Of a stretch of 64,000 nt of DNA, positions 51,138 to 59,220 are shown one piece after another. The notes under the pieces were generated by a model. It was not told where the DNA came from. It saw nothing but the letters and a program-made list of their open reading frames with translations, and did no database searches. Source of the DNA: Deltaproteobacteria bacterium (lineage in GTDB: Bacteria > Lernaellota > Lernaellaia > JACKCT01); assembly GCA_020845895.1 (NCBI GenBank), contig JADLEX010000098.1:1-64000 (forward strand). Reading direction: 5' to 3'. Position 1 is the first letter of the stretch, and every line of letters begins with the position of its first letter. The translations under genes were made by a program, and so were the position numbers.

Positions 51138-52292
51138 TCAGTCGGCGATCTTCACGATGATGAGCATCTGCTCGCCGTTGTCGGCGAGGTAGGCGAATTC
51201 GCCCATGACCCAGACGCCGTGCGGCGCGGAACCCATGTCGACTGTCGTGTCGATCGCGTCGCCGATGAGCGCGAGCGCCGCCGGGTCGGTCGCATCGACG
51301 AGTGCGAGACCGCCCCACGAGTTCGCTGTCGCCACGACCTGTGCGTACGCCGTGCCGTCGATCGTCAGCGGCCCCGCGAGGAAGCTGCCGTAGAATCCGT
51401 CGCTCGTCTGGAGCACCGACGACTCGACCATGTTCGCCGGATCGGCGATGTCCACGGTGATGAGGCCCGCGCCCCAGTCGCTGTAGTACAGCACGTTGCC
51501 GTCGATCTTCACGTCCTGGCCCCAGGGCTCGAAACCCGCGGTGCCGGGATTGAAGTACGTGTCGAGCACGGCGATTGCCTCGGGGTCGGCCACGTCGACC
51601 GAGATCAGCGTGCCCTCGCCGCCGCCGCAATACGCCACGTCGTTCGCATAGCCCAGGTTGTAGCAGGTCTCGCCGGTGGCAACCTGCGCCTCGCCGAGCG
51701 ATTCCGGCGTGCCCTTGGCTTCGCCGACGACCTCGATGTAGCCGTTGCTGCCCGCGCTGCCGCCGATATAGACCACGCCTTCGCCCAACGTCACCGCGTT
51801 GAGAATGCCGATGGTGGTCGGCACGAAGGTCCACTCCTCGGTCGGATTCAATGGATCGGAGACGTCGAGTTTGATGAGATCGTCGCGGTTCGCGAGATAG
51901 AGCGCCGTGCCGTCGAGAGCGAGGTTGTAGACCTGCCCCGCGGGCGGCTCGAACTCGGCGACCACCGTCGGCGACGCTACGTCGGACACATCCACCACCC
52001 CCATGCCGCTGTCCTTGCACGCCACGAAGCAATAGCTGCCGTCGCAGACGAGGTCCTCGCCGTAGTCGACGTCGACCCAACCCGTGATGTCGCCGAACGA
52101 CCATTCGTCGCCCGTGTCGTCATCCGCGGCATCGTCATCGGTCGCGTCGTCATCGGCCGCGTCGTCATCCTCGGTGTCGTCGTCGCCGGCCACATCGTCA
52201 TCGGCGGTATCGTCGTCGTCATCGCCGCACGCAAGCGTCCAAGCGCTCGCGACCACCCAGATCATCACCAATAGCCAGGAAACGTTACGCAT
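51138..52292 (-). CDS. Asp-rich lipoprotein with LVIVD-type beta-propeller
   Basis: A 384-residue protein: lipobox WTLAC (Cys22), an Asp/Thr/Ala tract to about residue 55, and then a propeller of LVIVD-like repeats with recurring VVDVSDVASPT, KLDVSDPLNPT, SVDVADPEAI, TVDIADPANM and LVDATDPAAL, about one per 45 residues. Such propellers are surface binding modules. GGGGG eight bases upstream selects ATG 52292. It is the last of three same-strand Asp-rich genes (53275, 52370, 51138) separated by 65 and 77 bp, probably one operon. Confidence 0.85.
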   Translation of the reverse strand: MRNVSWLLVMIWVVASAWTLACGDDDDDTADDDVAGDDDTEDDDAADDDATDDDAADDDTGDEWSFGDITGWVDVDYGEDLVCDGSYCFVACKDSGMGVVDVSDVASPTVVAEFEPPAGQVYNLALDGTALYLANRDDLIKLDVSDPLNPTEEWTFVPTTIGILNAVTLGEGVVYIGGSAGSNGYIEVVGEAKGTPESLGEAQVATGETCYNLGYANDVAYCGGGEGTLISVDVADPEAIAVLDTYFNPGTAGFEPWGQDVKIDGNVLYYSDWGAGLITVDIADPANMVESSVLQTSDGFYGSFLAGPLTIDGTAYAQVVATANSWGGLALVDATDPAALALIGDAIDTTVDMGSAPHGVWVMGEFAYLADNGEQMLIIVKIAD

Positions 52293-52369
52293 TCGCACAA
52301 CCCCCATCTGGAAATTTGGAACGGTTCATCTCCATCGCATCACGCACCGGACGCGGCGTGCCGCGTCGA

Positions 52370-53209
52370 TCAGAATTTCACCGGCACCAGCGGTCCCGTC
52401 AGATTGTCGTACTGGACGAGCCCGCCGAGATCGGCGAATTGCCAGTCGCTGAACACGATGTATCCCACGTCATGCGTGGCGAGGTCGTCCATCGGCAGAT
52501 CGGAGCAGTCGTTCGTGTCGCCGTCGATCTCGATGGAGTACGTCCACGCCGACTGATTGAGCAGGAACGTCACCTCGTACCACTGGTCGTGATCGTAGGT
52601 CGTCAGGCACTCCACGTACGCGTCGGTGTCCATGTTCCACGCGACCAGGTACGTGTCGTCGCCGCGCGCGTTGTCGATCTGGGCGATCGTCGACGCCACG
52701 GTCCCGCCCCAGAGTTCGACCTTGAACACCGCTCCCACTTCGCGCCAGACCTCGAATGTGATCTCAATGTCCTCGGTCTGCGTCCCGAACGGGTAGTAGG
52801 CGCGGCCGCTGTCGCCGTTCACGCCGCTTCCGTCGGCGGAGATCACGTTGCCCGAGCCGTCCTTGCTGATCGTGGACACCGCGAAAGTGGTCGCCCCGAT
52901 GACGCTGACGTCCCACGGGCTCGGCAACGCGCCGGTCGAATAGTCCTCGAAGTCCAGGTCGAACAGCGCGGCGGTGTCGTCGTCGCCCGTGTCGTCGTCC
53001 GCCGTGTCGTCGTCGGTCGCGTCGTCATCGACATCGTCGTCCGCCGTGTCGTCGTCGGTATCATCATCCGTGTCATCGTCGGCATCGTCGTCCGTAGCGT
53101 CGTCGTCCGCCGTGTCGTCGTCATCATCGTCGTCGCCGCAGTCGCAGGCGACTGTGAACGACATGACCGTAATCGCAAACAGGATCCATACCCAGGAAAA
53201 TCCTCGCAT
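52370..53209 (-). CDS. Asp-rich lipoprotein with LamG-like beta-sandwich
   Basis: A 279-residue protein: lipobox FTVAC (Cys22), an Asp tract of about 60 residues (TDDD, ADDD and VDDD units) and a C-terminal concanavalin/LamG-like domain starting FDLDFEDYSTGALPSPWDV. Shared positions with the protein at 61442 (FEDY/FESY, SPW, GATT, AYVECLTTYDHDQWYEV against WLECDTVSYDEWQRV, and the final short CSDLP/CDDVP) show that the two are paralogues. A carbohydrate- or protein-binding surface role is likely. ATG 53209 has GGAGG eight bases upstream. Confidence 0.8.
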   Translation of the reverse strand: MRGFSWVWILFAITVMSFTVACDCGDDDDDDDTADDDATDDDADDDTDDDTDDDTADDDVDDDATDDDTADDDTGDDDTAALFDLDFEDYSTGALPSPWDVSVIGATTFAVSTISKDGSGNVISADGSGVNGDSGRAYYPFGTQTEDIEITFEVWREVGAVFKVELWGGTVASTIAQIDNARGDDTYLVAWNMDTDAYVECLTTYDHDQWYEVTFLLNQSAWTYSIEIDGDTNDCSDLPMDDLATHDVGYIVFSDWQFADLGGLVQYDNLTGPLVPVKF

Positions 53210-53274
53210 GGTCATGACCTCCGCAATTCGAATAAACGCACACCCACTGGGCGCACGGCGAACCGCGCGCACCG

Positions 53275-54894
53275 TCACTCGGCCCAGTATCCATCCGGAT
53301 CGTATTTCCGCAGCCAAACGTTCGTTCCTTCTCCGCTCGCGTCAACCTCGCCGACCACGTAAATATTCCCGGCACTGTCCAGAGCCACGTCGTAGGCGAG
53401 TTCCTCGCTGTCGATGTCCTCGAGATCCGTCCAAATCTCGTCGCCGGTCTGGGCGTCATAGCGCCTGACCAAAATGTCATAACCGCCGGCGGTGGTGACC
53501 AGCCAGCCCACGCCGTACAGAGCGCCGTCCAGTCCAACGGCGATGGCTTTTCCACGATCCGCCGAGTCCGCCGAACCGGCTTCGGTGACCGTCCATTGTT
53601 CGTCACCATCCACATCGAGTTTCCGCGTCCAGATGTCCGCGTTCGAGACGCCGTTCATGGTCATTCCGGTCACGTAGACGTTGTTTTCCGCGTCCACCGC
53701 GATGCCGTGCGCCTCATCCTCCAGATTTTGATCATCGTTGTTGTAGATGTGGGTCCAGACTTTGGTCCCGTCCGGGTCGTACTTGCGAACCCAGGCGTTG
53801 GCTTCCTCGCCGGTCTCGGTGATCAGCCCGGCGGCGTAGACGTTGCCGTCCCCATCCACCGCGATGCTCAGGCCATTGTCGTACGAGTCCGCGGACCCGT
53901 TGACGGTCTCGAACCACTCCTCGTCCCCATCGGAATCGTATTTCCCGACCCAGATATTGCTGCTCTCGAATTCAACGTCGATGAATCCGGTTGCGTAGAT
54001 GTAGCCGTCGGCGTCGACCGTTACGTCCTTTGCGGCATTGTCGCCGCCGTTCCCGCCGTCGAAGGAGATTTCCCAGACGAAGTCCTCGAGCGCGTCGTAT
54101 CGCCTGAGCGACGCGAAATTATCGCCCGACGAATCCGTGATATCCCCCGCAACGACAAAACCGCCGTCATCCGTCGGCGCGATCGCCCACCCTGCGTCAT
54201 AGCCCTCGTAGCCGCCGTCATGGCCGTACGACCAGACGTTGTTCCCCGACGCATTCCAGAGCTGGTACAACATGTTCTGGGACTCGGTGTCGCTCATCGT
54301 AATCCCGGCGACGAGGGCGCCGTTGGCCGCATCAACCGCCAAGCCCAGACCGCGATCGATGTCGCCGGCATCGCTGTTCCAGGTGCGCGTCCAAAGATCG
54401 ACCGTGGTGAAGGCGAAGGTTTCGTCCGCCGCCATCGCGTCGCCGTCCTGCGCGAGCGCCCCGGCGCCCAGCGCGAAGTTGTATGTGGTTTCCTCGTCCA
54501 GCGCCTCATCCGGGGTGAAGGTCAGGATTTCGCCGGACGCGTCCCACGAGAACGAGCCCGCCACGCTGCCCGTGTCGAACAGGTCCTCGACCGACGCCGC
54601 GTCCATGGCCTCGCTGAACGTGACCGTGACGACCGTCAGGAGGCGCTGGTCCTTCGCGCCGTCGGGCGGCGAAATGTCGACGACCGTGGGTCCTCCGGTG
54701 GCATCGTCGTCGCTGTCGTCGTCCACGGCGTCGTCGTCGGCGGCGTCGTCATCGTCGTCGTCGTCCGACGCATCGTCGTCGCCTCCGCCCGAATCGTCGT
54801 CGTCATCGCCGCACGAGCACCCGCAGATCGAAGCGGCCCAAAGAATTCCGAAAAGAAGACACGTCCACGCATACGGCCCCGCCGCGCATTTCAT
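53275..54894 (-). CDS. Asp-rich lipoprotein with Big_5-like domain and SBBP-type propeller
   Basis: A 539-residue protein. Cys at 24 or 26 could be the lipidation site (AASIC/ICGC), followed by an Asp tract to about 65, an Ig-like Big_5 domain (VVDISPPDGAKDQRLLTVVT) to about 165 and repeated propeller blades with the SBBP pattern: DGYIYATGF, GNVYAAGL, NNVYVTGM, GALYGVGW, GNIYVVGE, each preceded by a WVGKYD-like strand. Predicted to be surface-exposed. AGGAGG is exactly placed for ATG 54894. First gene of the three-gene Asp-rich cluster. Confidence 0.85.
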   Translation of the reverse strand: MKCAAGPYAWTCLLFGILWAASICGCSCGDDDDDSGGGDDDASDDDDDDDAADDDAVDDDSDDDATGGPTVVDISPPDGAKDQRLLTVVTVTFSEAMDAASVEDLFDTGSVAGSFSWDASGEILTFTPDEALDEETTYNFALGAGALAQDGDAMAADETFAFTTVDLWTRTWNSDAGDIDRGLGLAVDAANGALVAGITMSDTESQNMLYQLWNASGNNVWSYGHDGGYEGYDAGWAIAPTDDGGFVVAGDITDSSGDNFASLRRYDALEDFVWEISFDGGNGGDNAAKDVTVDADGYIYATGFIDVEFESSNIWVGKYDSDGDEEWFETVNGSADSYDNGLSIAVDGDGNVYAAGLITETGEEANAWVRKYDPDGTKVWTHIYNNDDQNLEDEAHGIAVDAENNVYVTGMTMNGVSNADIWTRKLDVDGDEQWTVTEAGSADSADRGKAIAVGLDGALYGVGWLVTTAGGYDILVRRYDAQTGDEIWTDLEDIDSEELAYDVALDSAGNIYVVGEVDASGEGTNVWLRKYDPDGYWAE

Positions 54895-55125
54895 CGACAT
54901 CCTCCTGAAAAGACCGACTTGAGACTCACGACCCTCGGGCAGAAATTCATCATGTTGTGCCCGTTACGGTTTCTATTAGCGAAAATGGCGTGAATTAGCC
55001 AGAAATTTCTTCATTTCGACGAAACGTTCGGCATCTCGCCGTCGAAGACGCGCGATCCTGACGGGGCCCATTTCCTTCAACGCGTGAAAGGTCTACGGTT
55101 GGCGTTTCCGATCCAAGAGGGGACC

Positions 55126-56178
55126 ATGCGGTTCAAGTTGCTGGGAAATTCCGGTCTGCGCGTGTCCGAGATGGCGCTCGGGGCCATGACCTTCGGCACG
55201 GAGTGGGGATTCGGCTCGGACAAGGACGAGTGCCGGCGGATTTGGGACACGTACGTCGAGGCCGGTGGCAACTTCATCGACACGGCGAACCACTACACGG
55301 CGGGGACGAGCGAGACGTGGGTGGGGGAATTCGCCCGCGAGGATCGCCACCGCTACGTGATCTCCACCAAATACACGCTCGCGACGCCGGCCGGCGACCC
55401 CAACGCCTCGGGCAACCATCGCAAGAGCGTGGTGCGCGCGGTCGAAGCCAGCCTGCGCCGGTTGGGCACGGACTTCATCGATTTGTACTGGGTCCACGCG
55501 TGGGACTACATCACGCCGGCGGAAGAGATCCTGCGCGCCCTCGACGATCTGGTGCGCGCGGGCAAGGTGCTCTACGTCGGCGTGTCCGACGCACCCGCCT
55601 GGGCGATCGCGCGGTCGAACGCCATCGCCGAACTGCGGGGATGGAGCGCATTTTGCGGCATGCAGCTGCAATACAGCCTGATCGAGCGCGGCATCGAGCG
55701 CGAGCACCTGCCGCTGGCCCGTGCGACCGACATGGCCGTCACCGTGTGGGGCGCGATCGGCGGAGGCGTGCTCTCGGGCAAATATCTGGACGGCCCGGTC
55801 GCGGGTCGATACGCATCGCGCGTCGATCATCCGCGCATCAAGGACGAGAGCAATCGCGCCATTGCCCGCGCCGCGGTGGACGCCGCGAAAGAGATCGGCT
55901 GCACGCCGACGCAGCTTGCGCTCGCGTGGGTGCGACGCCGCGACCCGCGCATCGTCCCGATCGTCGGGGTGCGTAACGCCGAGCAGACCGCCGAGGCGAT
56001 CGACGCTTTGGATGTGATGATTCCCGACGACGTCGACGCGCGCCTATGCGAAGCGTCGGCGATTGGGTCGGGCTTTCCCTACGATTTTCTGGAAACGAAC
56101 GAAGTGCGGGGCATCGTGTACGGGGGCGTACTCGATCGTCTGGATGTTCACCGCCCCGTTGGATGGAGCCGAGATTGA
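55126..56178 (+). CDS. aldo/keto reductase
   Basis: A 350-residue NADPH-dependent TIM-barrel oxidoreductase of the YajO/Tas-like group. The catalytic tetrad is visible: Asp in FIDTANHY, Tyr in the same motif, Lys in VISTKYTL and His in WVHAWD. The cofactor loop is VPIVGVRNAEQTAEAIDAL. AAGAGGGG before ATG 55126 supports the start. The downstream SnoaL-like gene overlaps its end, so the two are co-translated; a shared role in carbonyl metabolism is plausible but unproven. Confidence 0.85.
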   Translation: MRFKLLGNSGLRVSEMALGAMTFGTEWGFGSDKDECRRIWDTYVEAGGNFIDTANHYTAGTSETWVGEFAREDRHRYVISTKYTLATPAGDPNASGNHRKSVVRAVEASLRRLGTDFIDLYWVHAWDYITPAEEILRALDDLVRAGKVLYVGVSDAPAWAIARSNAIAELRGWSAFCGMQLQYSLIERGIEREHLPLARATDMAVTVWGAIGGGVLSGKYLDGPVAGRYASRVDHPRIKDESNRAIARAAVDAAKEIGCTPTQLALAWVRRRDPRIVPIVGVRNAEQTAEAIDALDVMIPDDVDARLCEASAIGSGFPYDFLETNEVRGIVYGGVLDRLDVHRPVGWSRD

Positions 56179-56555
56179 CCATCGAAGAAGCGAAAAAATT
56201 CTGTGACGAATGGCTGCCGGCGTGGTCCGGAAACCGGCCCGAGGCCCTGCTCGCGTTTTATGCGGATGACGCGGTGTATCGCGATCCCTCCCGGCCGCGC
56301 GGCCTGCGGGGCTGGTCCGCACTCGAACCTTATTTTCGCAAGCTGCTCGAGGCGAACCCCGCCTGGGTCTGGCGATCCGTGAAGATCATGCCGACCACCG
56401 GAGGGTTCACGCTCAAGTGGGAGGCGCGCATTCCCACTCCGGCCGGCGAGGTGGTCGAGCAGGGACTCGACATCGTCGAGATCGCCAACGGACGCATCAC
56501 GCGCAACGAGGTCTATTTCGATCGCTCGGCGCTGCTGGCCGCGCTGGCGAAGTGA
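56163..56555 (+). CDS. SnoaL-like nuclear transport factor 2-fold protein
   Basis: A 130-residue single-domain NTF2/SnoaL-like protein: FCDEWLPAWSGNRPEALLAFYADDAVYRDPS is split as the usual N-terminal helices and first strand, then WEARIPTPAGEVVEQGLDIVEI and NEVYFDRSALL. The family covers polyketide cyclases, isomerases and unknown ligand-binding proteins. It overlaps the aldo/keto reductase stop by about 15 bp; TTG 56175 (TTGA overlap) is an alternative start with GGAG upstream. Confidence 0.75.
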   Translation: MEPRLTIEEAKKFCDEWLPAWSGNRPEALLAFYADDAVYRDPSRPRGLRGWSALEPYFRKLLEANPAWVWRSVKIMPTTGGFTLKWEARIPTPAGEVVEQGLDIVEIANGRITRNEVYFDRSALLAALAK

Positions 56556-56594
56556 GCGATCGACACGGGTGCGGCGACGGCGCTTCCGATCGGC

Positions 56595-56623
56595 TTGCAA
56601 ACGCCGACGGCCGCACTTACACT
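56595..56623 (+). promoter_or_regulatory. promoter of the MazF-type toxin-antitoxin pair
   Basis: TTGCAA at 56595, a 17-bp spacer and TACACT at 56618, 30 bp before the antitoxin start. Confidence 0.5.
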
Positions 56624-56652
56624 TTTTTGCGAGGTCGCTGAGGGCATCCCGG

Positions 56653-56889
56653 ATGGGCACGGATTTCCAGATCGAATCGCTCGCGGACGGCCTGACAGAG
56701 GACGACAAGCGACTTCTCGGGCAGATCGCTCGACTGCTCGCGGAGCGTCATTCTTCGACCGGCAGCCCCGACGGACACGAAGACGACCTTTGGAATCTAA
56801 CCGCGCTTCAAGCACTCCTTCGCGATACCGACCACCCTGACGAAATCGACTACGCCCTGTCGGACGCGAAGGAAATTTTCCCCAAATGA
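56653..56889 (+). CDS. putative antitoxin of a MazF-type pair
   Basis: A 78-residue, acidic, helical protein (SLADGLTEDDKRLLGQIARL; DHPDEIDYALSDAKEIF). No classic DNA-binding motif is obvious, so it is called by context: its TGA overlaps the ATG of a PemK/MazF-type gene and it has its own promoter. GAGGG lies upstream. It may bind the toxin as an acidic peptide without repressing, or carry a divergent DNA-binding part. Confidence 0.6.
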   Translation: MGTDFQIESLADGLTEDDKRLLGQIARLLAERHSSTGSPDGHEDDLWNLTALQALLRDTDHPDEIDYALSDAKEIFPK

Positions 56890-57230
56890 ATGCGGGGGAT
56901 ATCGTTCTGGTGCCCTTTCCGACGGCGGAAGCCAAAGAGGGGAAACATCGCCCGGTCCTGATTCTCGCGTGCGTCCCAAGCCCGTTTCACGACTACGTCG
57001 CCTGTATGATCTCTTCGCGAATCCATCAGGCGATCGACAAATTCGACCTCGTTGTTCGACCCGAGGACGCTGGATTTGCCGAAACGGGATTAAAGGTCGC
57101 CTCGTTGGTCCGCCTGGGTCGCCTCGCAACGCTTAACGAATCGATCTTCGCCGGCGTGTTGGGGCGCGTCTCAGACACGGTCTTGGCCTCCGCTCATCGT
57201 CATCTTCGAGAGTTATTCTCGTTCAATTAA
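56886..57230 (+). CDS. MazF/PemK-like endoribonuclease toxin
   Basis: A 114-residue protein. The SH3-like barrel starts GDIVLVPFPTAEAKEGKHRPVLIL, the standard PemK/MazF opening with the conserved Arg-Pro, followed by VACMISSRIHQ and KVASLVRLGRLATLN, the usual S-R-I and L-x-R-L-x-T strands. MazF-type toxins cut mRNA at short sequences; the recognised sequence is not predictable. It overlaps the antitoxin by 4 bp. Confidence 0.85.
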   Translation: MNAGDIVLVPFPTAEAKEGKHRPVLILACVPSPFHDYVACMISSRIHQAIDKFDLVVRPEDAGFAETGLKVASLVRLGRLATLNESIFAGVLGRVSDTVLASAHRHLRELFSFN

Positions 57231-57231
57231 A

Positions 57232-57279
57232 GCCCCGTTCACGGCCAAGGCCGCCACATCGGTTCCAGGCGAACGGGGC
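57232..57279. terminator. possible bidirectional terminator overlapping a gene end
   Basis: GCCCCGTTC (57232) pairs with GAACGGGGC (57271), with an inner GGCC-AA-GGCC hairpin in the 30-nt loop. It begins 2 bp after the toxin gene and overlaps the last codons of the convergent hydrolase gene. Confidence 0.45.
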
Positions 57280-58918
57280 GGACCGTCTCCCGGCGTGATT
57301 TGTTCGCGTCGTTCTCCCACAGGTCGGCGGTGTCGAACATGTACTCAGCGAGCCCCGACACGCCCGCGAAATCCGTGGGCGCTGTATCCGCGACGCACAA
57401 CCCATCGGGCGCGGTGAGCGGATCGCGGACGAAATCGACGAAGATATTCATGCCGCACGTGGGCTCGACGCCGTATTCGCCGATCCACGAATCGCTCATC
57501 ACGCCGTGCGCCGAGTAGGGGAACTGATACCAATAGTGGTCTTCGGCATTTAGCGAGTCGGCGAGCGGCAACGCGACCTCGTTGGGCGTCGCCCCGTCCA
57601 GATCGCCCTGCAACATCAACACGGGCACGCTCGTCGTCGGCATCTCCCGGGCCTGCGGCTCGCTGTAGCGCGGCCACATCTCGTACATTTCGTACTCTTC
57701 GATCGTCGGCATCGAACCGAACATCATTTCCGTCTGCAACTCTTCCGTGAAGGCTTGCATGTCCGTGCCTTCGTACGCCGGATCGGGGTACTGATCGGAC
57801 ATGCCGATGTGCGTTCCGAGGACTTGGGAATACCAGCCGCCGGTGAGCCCCAGCAAATCGCCGTTTCCGTTGAAGGGGTTGTAGAACATATAGATGATCG
57901 CATCCATGTCGGCCGCCTCGCAGCGATCCAGACGATAGACCAGCGCGGGCGCGGCGGCGTTGTATGGGCTGTACCACGCGAGCCAGCCGAGCAGATACGA
58001 CAGCGTGTAGCGGTCGATGCCGAGTTCCGGGCAGTGGCCGCCCGCGAGCTTGTCGTAGAGGGCCGCGAGCACGCCCCAGGGGTCCGCGCCCAACTTGCCC
58101 TGGCAGAACTCGTCCGCGCCGCACAGGTCCATCAGCCGTTTGCCGTTCGCGTCGTACGCCGGATAGAAATCGCGCACCGAATCGCCCGACGCGTGGATGC
58201 TGTCCACGACCGCCCCGGTGGGCTGGTCGGGATGCAGCAGCAGATAGCGCTGGACGAGATAGGTTCCGTAGGAACCGCCCCACACGAAAACGCTCTGACC
58301 GTCCTCGCGCGTGGCGTCGATGAACCCTGCCAGATCGTGGGCCGCGTTGCGCGTGGAGTATGCGTCGAATTCGTCGCCGAGATTTTCGTCGATCCAGGCC
58401 AGGCAATCGCTCCATTCGGCCATCGTGGCGATATACGCGCCGCCCTCGCTGCCCTCGGCTTCCTCGTCGGGGCAGGCGAGCGGGCTGGAATAGCCGACGC
58501 CGCGGTGATCGATCGTATACAGGTCGTATTCGGGCACCGCCTCGCGAAGCGTCTGCATCATCGGTGCGAAGGTCATCATCCCCGATGCGCCGGGACCGCC
58601 CTGAATCAGCCAGATCTGGCCGGCGCCCGTGCTTTTCGCCTCGGCCAGCCACCTTTTGGCCGCCACTTCGACGGTGCGCCCGTCCTCGGGGTCTTCCCAG
58701 AAAAGGGGAACCTGCGCCGTGGCACATTCGGCGAGTCCGTCGCCCGCACCTTCCTCCAGCGAGCAGGGCTGCCAATCGATGTCGGGAACGAACGGCTCGT
58801 CGTCGGCCGTGTCGTCGTCCGATTCCGAGTCGTCGCCGCCGCCATCGCCGTCTTCACACCCCGCGCCCGCGCACGCGATCGCCAACACCGCCACCGCCCA
58901 GATCCATCGGATGTGCAT
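57239..58918 (-). CDS. S33-type alpha/beta hydrolase lipoprotein (TAP-like), short Asp-rich linker
   Basis: A 559-residue protein: lipobox AGAGC (Cys21), an acidic linker (about 15 residues with SESDDDTADDE) and a tripeptidyl-aminopeptidase-like hydrolase. LIQGGPGASGM is the oxyanion loop, YTIDHRGVGYSSPL follows, the nucleophile is FVWGGSYGTYLVQRY near residue 220, the acid lies in LMLQGDLDGATPNE and the His in PYSAHGVMSD near 505, with a TAP C-terminal segment. Cys residues in the cap may form disulfides. It is probably a cell-surface exopeptidase or proline iminopeptidase-like enzyme. AAGGGGG precedes ATG 58918. Confidence 0.8.
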   Translation of the reverse strand: MHIRWIWAVAVLAIACAGAGCEDGDGGGDDSESDDDTADDEPFVPDIDWQPCSLEEGAGDGLAECATAQVPLFWEDPEDGRTVEVAAKRWLAEAKSTGAGQIWLIQGGPGASGMMTFAPMMQTLREAVPEYDLYTIDHRGVGYSSPLACPDEEAEGSEGGAYIATMAEWSDCLAWIDENLGDEFDAYSTRNAAHDLAGFIDATREDGQSVFVWGGSYGTYLVQRYLLLHPDQPTGAVVDSIHASGDSVRDFYPAYDANGKRLMDLCGADEFCQGKLGADPWGVLAALYDKLAGGHCPELGIDRYTLSYLLGWLAWYSPYNAAAPALVYRLDRCEAADMDAIIYMFYNPFNGNGDLLGLTGGWYSQVLGTHIGMSDQYPDPAYEGTDMQAFTEELQTEMMFGSMPTIEEYEMYEMWPRYSEPQAREMPTTSVPVLMLQGDLDGATPNEVALPLADSLNAEDHYWYQFPYSAHGVMSDSWIGEYGVEPTCGMNIFVDFVRDPLTAPDGLCVADTAPTDFAGVSGLAEYMFDTADLWENDANKSRRETVRPVRLEPMWRPWP

Positions 58919-58963
58919 CGGAACCCCCTTCCGCGACGGTCCTTTCCCGCCGTGGGCAAAGAG

Positions 58964-58993
58964 ATATTTGATTCTGCCGGTTCGCGAGGTCAA
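58964..58993 (-). promoter_or_regulatory. possible promoter of the S33 hydrolase gene
   Basis: On the minus strand TTGACC (58988-58993), an 18-bp spacer and AAATAT (58964-58969). Confidence 0.4.
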
Positions 58994-59088
58994 GTTATTT
59001 CTTGTTCGCGCCTTTCCACGGCTACCGTACGTCCCAACAGGGCGGAATTGTGACGGTCAAGGCCAATCCGAGGTTTTAGGGTAAGGGC

Positions 59089-59139
59089 GACCCGGCCTTT
59101 CTCCGAAGGGAGGTTTACAGGCCCGCGTTTTCGGGGGTC
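59089..59139 (+). other. nested stem-loop upstream of the B-box protein gene
   Basis: In the 302-bp divergent gap, GACCC-GGCC (59089) can pair with GGCC (59120) and GGGTC (59135), enclosing a CTCC-gaag-GGAG hairpin. This may be a structured RNA, but it lies upstream of the predicted promoter at 59168 and may be chance in G/C-rich DNA. Confidence 0.2.
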
Positions 59140-59167
59140 ATTTGGTGTGGTGTGCGTCACGTTCGCG

Positions 59168-59196
59168 TTGCGCGATGCGGGCGCATGTGTTAACGA
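59168..59196 (+). promoter_or_regulatory. weak promoter candidate for the gene at 59221
   Basis: TTGCGC at 59168, a 17-bp spacer and TAACGA at 59191. Confidence 0.3.
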
Positions 59197-59220
59197 ATTG
59201 CGTTATCCAGAAATCGGGGC

